Positions 1-6,855 of a stretch of 10,088 nt of DNA are shown piece after piece. The DNA lies in contig DFFY01000111.1 in assembly GCA_002371115.1 (NCBI GenBank), positions 1-10,088 on the forward strand, read 5' to 3'. The DNA comes from Bacteroidales bacterium UBA3764. GTDB lineage: Bacteria; Bacteroidota; Bacteroidia; Bacteroidales; UBA932. A program made the translations under genes and the position numbers. Below the pieces are notes generated by a model, which was not told the origin of the DNA, did no database searches, and saw only the letters and a list, made by a program, of their open reading frames with translations. Every line of letters starts with the position of its first letter. The first letter of the stretch is position 1.

Positions 1-56
1 GGTAGAGCACAACACTTTTAATGTTGGGGTCTCGGGTTCGAGCCCCGAACGGGTCA
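1..56 (+). tRNA. tRNA-Lys (anticodon UUU), 5' end missing
   Basis: This is the 3' three-quarters of a lysine tRNA cut by the window edge. It begins in the D-loop GG of the D arm. The anticodon stem is CAACA (10-14) with TGTTG (22-26), enclosing the 7-nt loop CTTTTAA, so the anticodon is TTT at 17-19. A 5-nt variable loop (27-31), a T stem TCGGG/CCCGA (32-36 with 44-48) with T-loop TTCGAGC, the acceptor strand ACGGGTC (49-55) and discriminator A56 follow. CCA is not encoded. The tRNA decodes AAA/AAG lysine codons and forms a tandem pair with the next tRNA 25 nt downstream, probably on one transcript whose promoter lies outside the window. Confidence 0.95.
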
Positions 57-81
57 CTAAAAAGACAAAACCAGTCTGAAT

Positions 82-154
<73 letters not shown>

Positions 155-160
155 CCAAAA

Positions 161-191
161 AGACGTCCGAACGGGCGTCTTTTTTTCTTTT
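161..191 (+). terminator. Rho-independent terminator of the tRNA-Lys pair
   Basis: An 8-bp stem, AGACGTCC (161-168) with GGGCGTCT (173-180) including one T-G wobble, closes the 4-nt loop GAAC. TTTTTTCTTTT (181-191) follows. The A-run at 157-160 can extend the stem by pairing with the first T residues. It starts 6 bases after the tRNA body, the expected place for ending the tRNA transcript. The last T residues are shared with the -33 element of the next promoter. Confidence 0.9.
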
Positions 192-222
192 GCACTTGCG
201 CCGGAAAAGAACTATCTTTGTA
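189..222 (+). promoter_or_regulatory. Bacteroidota-type promoter of the helicase-nuclease operon
   Basis: TTTG at 189-192 (-33 element) is followed after 20 nt by TATCTTTGTA at 213-222 (-7 element). This matches the Bacteroidota primary sigma consensus TTTG-N(19-21)-TAnnTTTGnA. The ATG at 226 lies only 3 nt after the -7 box, so transcription should start at or very near the start codon and give a leaderless or nearly leaderless mRNA. The -33 element uses the T-tract of the tRNA terminator. Confidence 0.85.
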
Positions 223-225
223 AGG

Positions 226-3189
226 ATGATTAAGATCCTGAAGGCGTCGGCAGGCTCCGGCAAAACATACAACCTGGCCAGGGAATACATCCGGCTCATT
301 CTGCAAAGTGAGAAGCCGGATGCGTACCGGCATGTCCTGGCGGTCACTTTTACCAACAAAGCCACGGACGAGATGAAGCGCCGCATCCTGCAGGAATTGT
401 ACGTGCTGTCCCGCCATCCGGAGAAATCGCCCTATATGGAGTATTTTGTCCGTGAGCAGAATATGGCTCCGGCTGTCCTGCAGAAACGCGCGCAGCAGCA
501 GCTCACGGGCATCCTGCATGACTATTCTGCCTTCGCCGTCTCCACCATCGACCGGTTCTTCCAGCAAACCCTGCGCGCCTTTTCCAGAGAAATCGGCCAG
601 TTTTCCACGTATCAGGTGCAACTGGACCGGGAAGCCCTGGTGCAGGAGAGCGTGGACCGGGTGCTGGACGGGCTTTCGGAGCAGGACCGCACTTTGCTGG
701 AATGGCTCACCCGCAGCGTCCGGGAGGACCTGGAACAGCGGGGCCGCTTTTCGCTGGAGGGACGCCTGGAGGAGGTGGCCGGCAGCCTGCAGAGCCTTCC
801 GGAAGGGGAGGGAAATTTCCCGCGGGAGAAATTGGAGGCGCTCAGGAACACCTGCCGGGAGATTGTATCGTCCTTCCAGAAGCAGGTGACGGATGCGGCA
901 AAGGCCTGTCTGAAGGTGCTGCAGGAGGCGGGAGTCCCGCCGGAAGAAAGCAACCGGGGCTTCCTGAAAGCACTTTATGCCTGTCAGGATATCAAGGCTC
1001 CTGTCCAGAAGCCCAAAGATACCTTCTTCGCCAAGGCGCAGGACCCGGAGCAGTGGTTTGCCAAAAGCAAACAGGACTTGCGCCGGCGGGTGGAAGGGGA
1101 ACTGGATGCGCCACTCCGGGCGTTTACGGCCTGCTTCGGCCCGTCATATAAAGTTTATCTGACAGCACAGACGCTCCTGTCCCAGCTCTACGGCCTGGGT
1201 GTCATTGGCGAGCTGCGTGCGGCCCTTACGGACATCCAGAAGGAGAAAAACGTGTTGTCCATCGACGACAGCAATACCATCCTGCGCAATATCATTGACG
1301 GAACGGACACGCCGTTTATCTATGAAAAACTGGGTGTTCGCTACGAGGACTTCCTCCTGGACGAGTTCCAGGACACGGCGGACATCCAGTGGGAGAACAT
1401 TCGTCCGCTGTTGCACAACAGCGACAGCAGCGGCTTCGACTCCCTGGTCGTGGGCGACGTGAAGCAAAGCATCTATCGCTGGCGCGGCGGAGACTGGAGG
1501 CTGCTCGGAAACCGGCTGGAACAGGAATTCCGGCAGGTGCAAACCGCATCGCTGAACAAGAATTTTCGTACGTGCAAAGCCATCGTCCAATTTAACAACG
1601 ATTTTTTTGCCTATGCGGCGGAGCAGTTGGGTTTGCAGGATTTGTATGCCGATGTCTGCCAGGAACCCTGTTTCCGCGACCCGGCTCCCGGTTCGGTGGA
1701 GGTCCGTTTTGTGGAAGACCAGATGGAGGAGATTCTGCAGACCCTCCGGGACCTGGAAGAACGGGGATGCGAGTGGGAAGACGTGGCCATTCTGGTACGC
1801 GGCAATGCGGAAGGTGCGGCCGTGGCGGCCTTGCTGGTTGAAAACAGCATTCCGGTGGTTTCGGACGATTCCCTTTTTGTGAAAACCTCCGTAACGGTGC
1901 GCCGGCTGGTGTCCCAGCTCTCGCTCCTGGATGCTCCGGCAAATACACAGCGTCCTTCGGTGGCCGGATTTCTGGCCCGCTCCATGGATGTGCATCTTCC
2001 GGAGCATTACCACTCTTTGCCGGATTTGGCGGAGGGCCTGCTGCGGGACCTGCAGGCATCGGCCCCCGAAACTTTCGAGGCGGAAATCCCTTATATCCAG
2101 TCGTTTATGGATTATCTGCAGGACTGGACTGCCACGGGTGGCAACAATTTGAATGCTTTTTTGCGCAGTTGGGAGGATGCCAATCCCAAGATTGCATCGC
2201 CCCAGAGCGGCCATTCGGTGCGCGTGATGACCATCCACAAGTCCAAGGGCCTGGAGTTCCCGTTCGTGATAGTTCCCTTTGCGGAAAAAGTGACGTTGTA
2301 CAAGGCTTCGGCCCATTGGTGCAAGCCGGCCGTGCAGGGAACCCCGCTGGAAGGAGAGGCGGACGGTTTCTATCGGGTGAAACTGGATGAGTCGTCGGCC
2401 GATTCCCTTTTCGGGGAGGACTACAGGCAGGAACGGCGGCTGGAGGCCATCGACAATATCAATGTGTTTTATGTGGCGTTGACGCGGGCCAAGTACGGAC
2501 TCAAAATCATTGCCGCCCCTCCGCCCAAGAAAAGCGACGGCTGGAAAAACCTGTCACAGGTGCTGTACAGTTTTGTGGGCGGCGACTTCGTGGCCGGAGA
2601 ACCTTATCCCCTGAGGCAGCTGCCCCGGGAAACGGAAGGCACGGCCCTGCTGCGCATGGGCTATGAATCGTATCCGGCCGATAGCGGTAAACGCCTGAGA
2701 GTGAGCCCGGAAGCGGCAGACTATTTCGGGGCCGACGGCAGTACGGGCATGGAGGCCAGCCGGCGTATCCGGGGCAATGTGCTGCACGGAATTCTTTCAC
2801 GGATAAACACGGTGGAGGACCTGCCCGGGGCCGTTGCCGCGGCGGTGCAGGACGGCCAGTTGCCGGCCCGGGAGCAGGCGGCCACCTTGTCGTTCTTGCA
2901 GGAGCGGCTGCAGGGCGTGGCGGACAAAGGCTGGTTCGCCCCGGAGAACCGGGTATGGAAGGAAGCCGCCATCCTGGGAGCGGACGGCCGGGAATACCGC
3001 CCGGACCGTGTCGTGCGCAAGGCGGACGGCTCCGTGGAAGTGGTGGACTACAAGTTTGGCGTTCAGAAAGACAGTTATATCCGTCAGGTTCAGCGCTACA
3101 TGCAGCTGTACAGAAAAATGGGCTGCGAAAAAGTTACGGGATACCTTTGGTATTTAGACGATAATTTCACTATCTTTGTAACCGGTTAA
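226..3189 (+). CDS. RecB/AddA-like UvrD-family helicase with C-terminal PD-(D/E)XK nuclease
   Basis: This is an ATP-driven DNA helicase-nuclease of the RecB/AddA type, expected to process double-strand breaks for recombination (987 aa). Superfamily 1 motifs appear in order: Walker A ASAGSGKT (7-14), motif Ia VTFTNKATDEM (40-50), STIDRFFQ (106-113), Walker B LLDEFQDT (377-384), motif III VVGDVKQSIYRWRGGD (408-423), motif V MTIHKSKGLEF (668-678) and motif VI FYVALTRA (748-755). The nuclease domain follows, with GNVLHG (His854), Asp927, DYK (Asp941, Lys943) and QVQRYMQLY (954-962), so both activities look intact. It is shorter than E. coli RecB or B. subtilis AddA (about 1,200 aa), as is common in Bacteroidota. 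I chose ATG 226 over an in-frame TTG at 190 because the promoter -7 box lies between them. An AddB/RecC-type partner is not adjacent, as the upstream neighbours are tRNAs. AddA versus RecB naming cannot be settled here. Confidence 0.93.
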   Translation: MIKILKASAGSGKTYNLAREYIRLILQSEKPDAYRHVLAVTFTNKATDEMKRRILQELYVLSRHPEKSPYMEYFVREQNMAPAVLQKRAQQQLTGILHDYSAFAVSTIDRFFQQTLRAFSREIGQFSTYQVQLDREALVQESVDRVLDGLSEQDRTLLEWLTRSVREDLEQRGRFSLEGRLEEVAGSLQSLPEGEGNFPREKLEALRNTCREIVSSFQKQVTDAAKACLKVLQEAGVPPEESNRGFLKALYACQDIKAPVQKPKDTFFAKAQDPEQWFAKSKQDLRRRVEGELDAPLRAFTACFGPSYKVYLTAQTLLSQLYGLGVIGELRAALTDIQKEKNVLSIDDSNTILRNIIDGTDTPFIYEKLGVRYEDFLLDEFQDTADIQWENIRPLLHNSDSSGFDSLVVGDVKQSIYRWRGGDWRLLGNRLEQEFRQVQTASLNKNFRTCKAIVQFNNDFFAYAAEQLGLQDLYADVCQEPCFRDPAPGSVEVRFVEDQMEEILQTLRDLEERGCEWEDVAILVRGNAEGAAVAALLVENSIPVVSDDSLFVKTSVTVRRLVSQLSLLDAPANTQRPSVAGFLARSMDVHLPEHYHSLPDLAEGLLRDLQASAPETFEAEIPYIQSFMDYLQDWTATGGNNLNAFLRSWEDANPKIASPQSGHSVRVMTIHKSKGLEFPFVIVPFAEKVTLYKASAHWCKPAVQGTPLEGEADGFYRVKLDESSADSLFGEDYRQERRLEAIDNINVFYVALTRAKYGLKIIAAPPPKKSDGWKNLSQVLYSFVGGDFVAGEPYPLRQLPRETEGTALLRMGYESYPADSGKRLRVSPEAADYFGADGSTGMEASRRIRGNVLHGILSRINTVEDLPGAVAAAVQDGQLPAREQAATLSFLQERLQGVADKGWFAPENRVWKEAAILGADGREYRPDRVVRKADGSVEVVDYKFGVQKDSYIRQVQRYMQLYRKMGCEKVTGYLWYLDDNFTIFVTG
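3146..3180 (+). promoter_or_regulatory. Internal promoter for DUF4290-ftsK-lolA, inside the 3' end of the helicase gene
   Basis: TTTG at 3146-3149 and TATCTTTGTA at 3171-3180 are separated by 21 nt and match the Bacteroidota promoter consensus. The -7 box is encoded in the last codons of the helicase gene, whose stop is at 3187-3189, and sits 26 nt before the ATG at 3207. The 13 bases ACTATCTTTGTAA here (3169-3181) are identical to those in the operon's first promoter (211-223). Confidence 0.78.
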
Positions 3190-3206
3190 TTAGATATAGT
3201 GCGTCT

Positions 3207-3875
3207 ATGGAAGCAAGTGAGAACACGATAAAGCTTTATTACAATACGGAAGTGGAGAAATTGCAGATGCCGGAATACGGTCGCAATGTGCTTCACATGG
3301 TGGAACAGCTGAAGGCCATCCCGGACCGTGCCAAACGCACGGAACAGGCCTATGCCGTGGTCAAAGTGATGGAAAGCCTGAATCCGCAGGTGCATCAGCA
3401 GGAGAATTACGCCCAAAAGCTGTGGGACCATCTGTTCATGATTGCGGGCTACGACCTGGATGTAGAGGCTCCTTACCCCAAGCCCATTCCGGAAGTGGTG
3501 AACAGCCGTCCAGACCCCATTCCCTTGAATACCAAGCCCATCCGTGCGCGCCATTATGGCCGCAACATTGAGAGCATTCTGGACCTCATCGCCAAGGAAC
3601 CGGAGGGGGAAGTGAAAACCGCCATGATTCGCTCGCTGGCCATCTACATGCGTCAGCAGTACCTTATCTGGAACAAGGATACAGTGGCGGACAGCACCAT
3701 TTTCCAGGATATCGAACGCCTTTCCGGCGGAAAGGTACGGGTTCCGGATGGCATGGAACTCTCCAAATTGTCGGCCGATGTCTCTTTCAGCAGGCCGGGC
3801 ATGAACCTGGGCTATCAGGGCAACAAGGGCGGCCGGTTCAACCGGAATTTCCGCGGTAAAAACAAGAAGAAATGA
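3207..3875 (+). CDS. DUF4290 domain-containing protein
   Basis: This is a 222-aa cytoplasmic protein of the DUF4290 family, found in Bacteroidota and of unknown function. The diagnostic N-terminal block is visible: MPEYGRNVLHMVE (about 21-33), a region rich in charged helices, then KLWDHLFMIAGYDLD (about 71-85). There is no signal peptide or membrane segment. The C-terminal 18 residues or so are rich in Gly, Asn, Arg and Lys and end in KKK, a disordered basic tail that could bind nucleic acid (inference only). Its own promoter lies 26 nt upstream. Its TGA stop overlaps the ftsK ATG in an ATGA, so translation is likely coupled. Family assignment is by recognition of the conserved block; no biochemical role is claimed. 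Confidence 0.88.
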   Translation: MEASENTIKLYYNTEVEKLQMPEYGRNVLHMVEQLKAIPDRAKRTEQAYAVVKVMESLNPQVHQQENYAQKLWDHLFMIAGYDLDVEAPYPKPIPEVVNSRPDPIPLNTKPIRARHYGRNIESILDLIAKEPEGEVKTAMIRSLAIYMRQQYLIWNKDTVADSTIFQDIERLSGGKVRVPDGMELSKLSADVSFSRPGMNLGYQGNKGGRFNRNFRGKNKKK

Positions 3876-6331
3876 ACCCTGTCACCCAATACTGGAACGG
3901 CTTGTCGGAGCGCAAACAGACAGGTATCCGCTATGCGGGTATCTGCCTGCTCCTTATTTTCACCCTCACGGTAAGCGTGTCGGTCATTTCTTATCTGTTC
4001 ACCTGGAAGCAGGACCAGAGCGCCCTGCTGGCCACAGACCCTCAAATCCAAAATGCGGCGGCCTCCTCCGGCCTGTCCATGGGCAAGTTCCTGGTCACGG
4101 ACAGTTTCGGCCTCGCCGCTTTCTGTCTCATCGCTTTCCTGGTGGCCTGGAGCCTCAAACTGCTGTGGACCGCCAGTCCTATCCGGCTCAAAAAGTGGTT
4201 TTACGGCTGCCTTTCGCTGAGCTTCATCCTTTCCTGGATTCTTGCGCTGGTGGGGATGCTCACCCAGTGGGAGTTCGCCTTTGTCGGCGGGCTCGGCGGG
4301 CGTGCCGGGGCCGCTGTCGTAGGCTTCCTGGTTGCCAAGTTTGGAGAGATTATTACCTCGGTTATCCTGCTGGCTTTGCTGGGGGCATGGTGCTATTGCA
4401 TGAGCGCCCGTTTCGCCGCCCTGCTTATGGGAAAACGCCCGGCGGCACCGGAGGAAGGAGACAACGCCATGGAGGAGGGTGTGCCCGCGGAAGCACCTGT
4501 CGTGGAAACGGCACCGGCCAACCTCACTTTTGTGTCCAGCGGCACGGAGGATACTGCCGCTCCTGTTGAGGAAAAGAAACCCCGCAGCCTCTTCAAACGG
4601 CGTCCCAAGCCGGAAAAGGCGGAGAACACCGCCGTTGCGGAGGCGTCGGCGGAAGAAGCTGCACAGGAAAAACATCAGGACGGAGATGCTGGTCTGAATG
4701 TGGTGACGGACGACACCCTGGAACAGGAGGTGAGAGAACCGCTCAAGCCCATCGACAACCGGCTGGACCCGCCGGATGGCCTGCCCAAGTTTAAAACGCC
4801 CTCGCTGGACATCCTGAGAGACTATGCCAGCGCCCGGCACGAAGTTTCCCAGGACGAGCTCAGCCGCAACAACAATAAGATTCGTGCCACCCTGGCCAGC
4901 TATAAAATTCAGGTGCGCGACGTGACGGCGGTGGTCGGCCCCACTGTAACGCTTTATAAGGTGTACCCGGCGCCGGGCGTCAAGATCTCTGCTATTAAGC
5001 AGCTGCAGGAGGATATCGGTATTTCCCTGAACGCCAAAGGGGTACGTATCACTACGCTGTCGGATTCCGTGGGCATTGAGGTGGCCAATGACAAAGCTTC
5101 TATCGTCCCGCTGAAGGCCCTTCTGAACGACGCCGCTTTCCGGGATAGCAAGGCGGAACTGCCGGTCGCTATCGGCTATACCATTTCCCAGCAGGTGAAG
5201 GTCTTTGACCTGGCAGATGCTCCGCACTTGCTGGTGGCCGGCGCTACCAAACAGGGTAAGTCCGTGGGCCTGAACGTGATTGTGGCCTCGCTACTGTATT
5301 CCAAGCATCCTTCGGAACTCAAATTCGTGTTTGTGGACCCCAAGATGGTGGAGTTCTCCTCCTACGGGCATCTGCTGCACCATTACCTGGCCGTACTGCC
5401 CAATGCCACCAGCGAACAGGAGGAGGCGGACAAAGCCATCGTCAAAAACGCCAAGGACGCGGCGGCCATCCTCAATTCCCTTTGCGTGGAAATGGACGCC
5501 CGCTATGAGCTCCTGTCCAAAGCCTATGTGAACAACATCAAGCTGTACAACAGCAAATGGAAGGACCATCACCTGCGTGCCGACGAAGGACATCACTTCC
5601 TTCCGTACATTGTAGTGATTATCGATGAGTACGCAGACCTTACCATGGCAGGCGGCGGTACGCCGGAAGCCAAGGCACAGGCCCGCAGCATCACCACTTC
5701 CGTCATTCGTCTGGCCCAGAAGGGCCGTGCGGCCGGTTTGCACTGTATCCTGGCCACCCAGCGCCCGACGGTGGACGTAATTACCGGTCTTATCAAGGCC
5801 AACTTCCCCATGCGTATCGCATTTCGCGTCACTTCCCGTATAGACTCTTCCACCATCCTGGACCAGCCCGGTGCGGACAAGCTGATTGGCCGCGGCGATA
5901 TGCTGCTGTACACGGGTATCGACATGGAACGGGTGCAGTGTGCTTTCATCGGCAACGACGAAATCGTGGACCTTACCAATGCCATTGCCGAGCAAACGGG
6001 GTATCAGAAGAGCTACAACACGCCTTATTATCTGCCGGAACCGCCTGCTGCGGAAGGCGAAGAAAGCGGTGGCGGCATGGTGGACATGAACAAGCTGGAC
6101 GACCGCTTCGAGGAAGCCGCCCGCACCGTGGTACTGAACCAGCGGGGCTCCACATCGGACCTCCAGCGCAAGCTTGGCATGGGTTATGCAAAAGCAGGAC
6201 GTGTGATGGACCAGCTGGAAGCCGCCGGCATTGTGGGCCCGCAGAACGGCTCCAAGCCGCGTGAGGTCCTGGTGAAGGACATGGCGGAACTGGACGAGGT
6301 CCTGCAGCACTTCATGAATCCAGACGAATGA
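3872..6331 (+). CDS. ftsK: FtsK/SpoIIIE family DNA translocase
   Basis: This inner-membrane, septum-located ATPase pumps DNA during division and usually activates XerCD dimer resolution (819 aa). The N-terminus has four predicted membrane segments (about 22-44, 76-99, 110-131 and 145-176). A charged Ala/Glu/Pro-rich linker (about 187-300) follows. The alpha domain (about 310-440) precedes the RecA-like motor. Walker A is GATKQGKS (457-464), with FVDPKMVEF shortly after. Walker B is IIDEYADL (583-590), followed by ATQRPTVDVITGLIKANFP from 628 and the GADKLIGRGDMLL block. The C-terminal gamma winged helix (about 741-815), which reads DNA polarity in FtsK, is present, so the protein is full length. 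Between Walker B and the ATQRP block is a stretch rich in Gly, Ala and Thr (GGGTPEAKAQARSITTSV) that looks longer than in Bacteroides FtsK as I remember it. The gene overlaps DUF4290 upstream and the lolA-like gene downstream by 4 bases each. Confidence 0.96.
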   Translation: MNPVTQYWNGLSERKQTGIRYAGICLLLIFTLTVSVSVISYLFTWKQDQSALLATDPQIQNAAASSGLSMGKFLVTDSFGLAAFCLIAFLVAWSLKLLWTASPIRLKKWFYGCLSLSFILSWILALVGMLTQWEFAFVGGLGGRAGAAVVGFLVAKFGEIITSVILLALLGAWCYCMSARFAALLMGKRPAAPEEGDNAMEEGVPAEAPVVETAPANLTFVSSGTEDTAAPVEEKKPRSLFKRRPKPEKAENTAVAEASAEEAAQEKHQDGDAGLNVVTDDTLEQEVREPLKPIDNRLDPPDGLPKFKTPSLDILRDYASARHEVSQDELSRNNNKIRATLASYKIQVRDVTAVVGPTVTLYKVYPAPGVKISAIKQLQEDIGISLNAKGVRITTLSDSVGIEVANDKASIVPLKALLNDAAFRDSKAELPVAIGYTISQQVKVFDLADAPHLLVAGATKQGKSVGLNVIVASLLYSKHPSELKFVFVDPKMVEFSSYGHLLHHYLAVLPNATSEQEEADKAIVKNAKDAAAILNSLCVEMDARYELLSKAYVNNIKLYNSKWKDHHLRADEGHHFLPYIVVIIDEYADLTMAGGGTPEAKAQARSITTSVIRLAQKGRAAGLHCILATQRPTVDVITGLIKANFPMRIAFRVTSRIDSSTILDQPGADKLIGRGDMLLYTGIDMERVQCAFIGNDEIVDLTNAIAEQTGYQKSYNTPYYLPEPPAAEGEESGGGMVDMNKLDDRFEEAARTVVLNQRGSTSDLQRKLGMGYAKAGRVMDQLEAAGIVGPQNGSKPREVLVKDMAELDEVLQHFMNPDE

Positions 6332-6855
6332 AAAGACGGATTGGCCTCATAGTTTGTGGATTGTGCTGTCTGAGCGCCTGGGCGCAGGACAGCATTCCTT
6401 TACTGGACAAGGTGCCGGGGCACCGGGTCCGCTTCCACTATACCTATTCGCTGTCCCAGAAGGGGAGTGCGTTCAAAGCGGTTACCGACGGTGATGTAAC
6501 GCTGGAAGAAAATGCCTATATCCTGCAGGGACTGGGCCTGGAAGTCACCAGCAATGGCGTTACGCGCTGGTCCCGTGATCCTCAGGCCCGCGAATTGGTG
6601 ATAGAAAGCGTGGAAAAGGAGGATGTCTTTACCAATCCGGCGCTGTTTATCGGCTCGTATAAACAATACTGGGACAAAATGCAGGTGAATGCGTCCGGCG
6701 CCGCTTACCTGGACGTAACCCTTACCCTGGACGCGGACACAAAGGCCCGTTTCCTCCTTACGGATATCGTTTTCGGGGAACCGCAAGGAAAAAGCGATTT
6801 CTCCGTGGATGAGAAATCGCTTTCCAGTGACTATGTGATAACGGATTTGCGTTAA
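6328..6855 (+). CDS. LolA-like periplasmic outer-membrane lipoprotein carrier
   Basis: This is a secreted 175-aa protein of the LolA/LolB-like fold, which in LolA ferries lipoproteins from the inner to the outer membrane. A signal peptide is clear: MKRR, then a hydrophobic core, then cleavage after AWA (residue 19, before QD). The mature part has the LolA-like pattern of a short aromatic strand (FHYTYSL), GDVTLEENAYILQGLGLEV (55-73), TRWSRDPQARELVIESV (79-95) and NPALF (103-107), followed by beta-rich sequence. It is somewhat shorter than typical LolA (about 200 aa) and diverged, so orthology to lolA is probable rather than certain. It starts inside the ftsK stop (ATGA), and ftsK next to a lolA-like gene is a familiar Bacteroidota arrangement. 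Its C-terminal codons contain a 13-bp inverted repeat (6791-6823). Its TAA directly abuts the stop of the opposing lipoprotein gene. Confidence 0.82.
   Translation: MKRRIGLIVCGLCCLSAWAQDSIPLLDKVPGHRVRFHYTYSLSQKGSAFKAVTDGDVTLEENAYILQGLGLEVTSNGVTRWSRDPQARELVIESVEKEDVFTNPALFIGSYKQYWDKMQVNASGAAYLDVTLTLDADTKARFLLTDIVFGEPQGKSDFSVDEKSLSSDYVITDLR
6789..6823 (-). terminator. Intrinsic terminator of the minus-strand lipoprotein gene, inside the lolA-like CDS
   Basis: A perfect 13-bp inverted repeat, AAAGCGATTTCTC (6791-6803) with GAGAAATCGCTTT (6811-6823), encloses a 7-nt loop. On the minus strand the stem is followed by five T residues (plus-strand A-run 6789-6793), giving a terminator layout 32 nt beyond the lipoprotein stop codon. 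On the plus strand only three T residues follow the stem, so read-through to finish the lolA-like message is plausible. Function is inferred from structure. Confidence 0.7.

Noticed and set aside
190..225. TTG start 36 bases upstream of the helicase ATG
   Set aside because: The extension would be read through the promoter -7 box and the terminator T-tract, and its residues do not resemble the family N-terminus, which begins just before the Walker A motif.
1144..2316. A 390-codon open frame on the minus strand opposite the helicase gene
   Set aside because: It is antisense to conserved helicase motifs, has no promoter or recognisable fold, and is explained by codon bias of the true gene.
3815..5227. 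A 470-codon open frame on the minus strand opposite DUF4290/ftsK
   Set aside because: It lies antisense to ftsK, which has clear motifs. Its translation is low in complexity, rich in His, Arg, Gly and Gln, and shows no domain I recognise. Such frames are common opposite GC-rich genes.
5291..6310. A 339-codon open frame on the minus strand opposite the ftsK motor domain
   Set aside because: Same reasoning: it mirrors conserved ftsK codons, and its composition (His, Val, Gly, Gln rich) is not protein-like.
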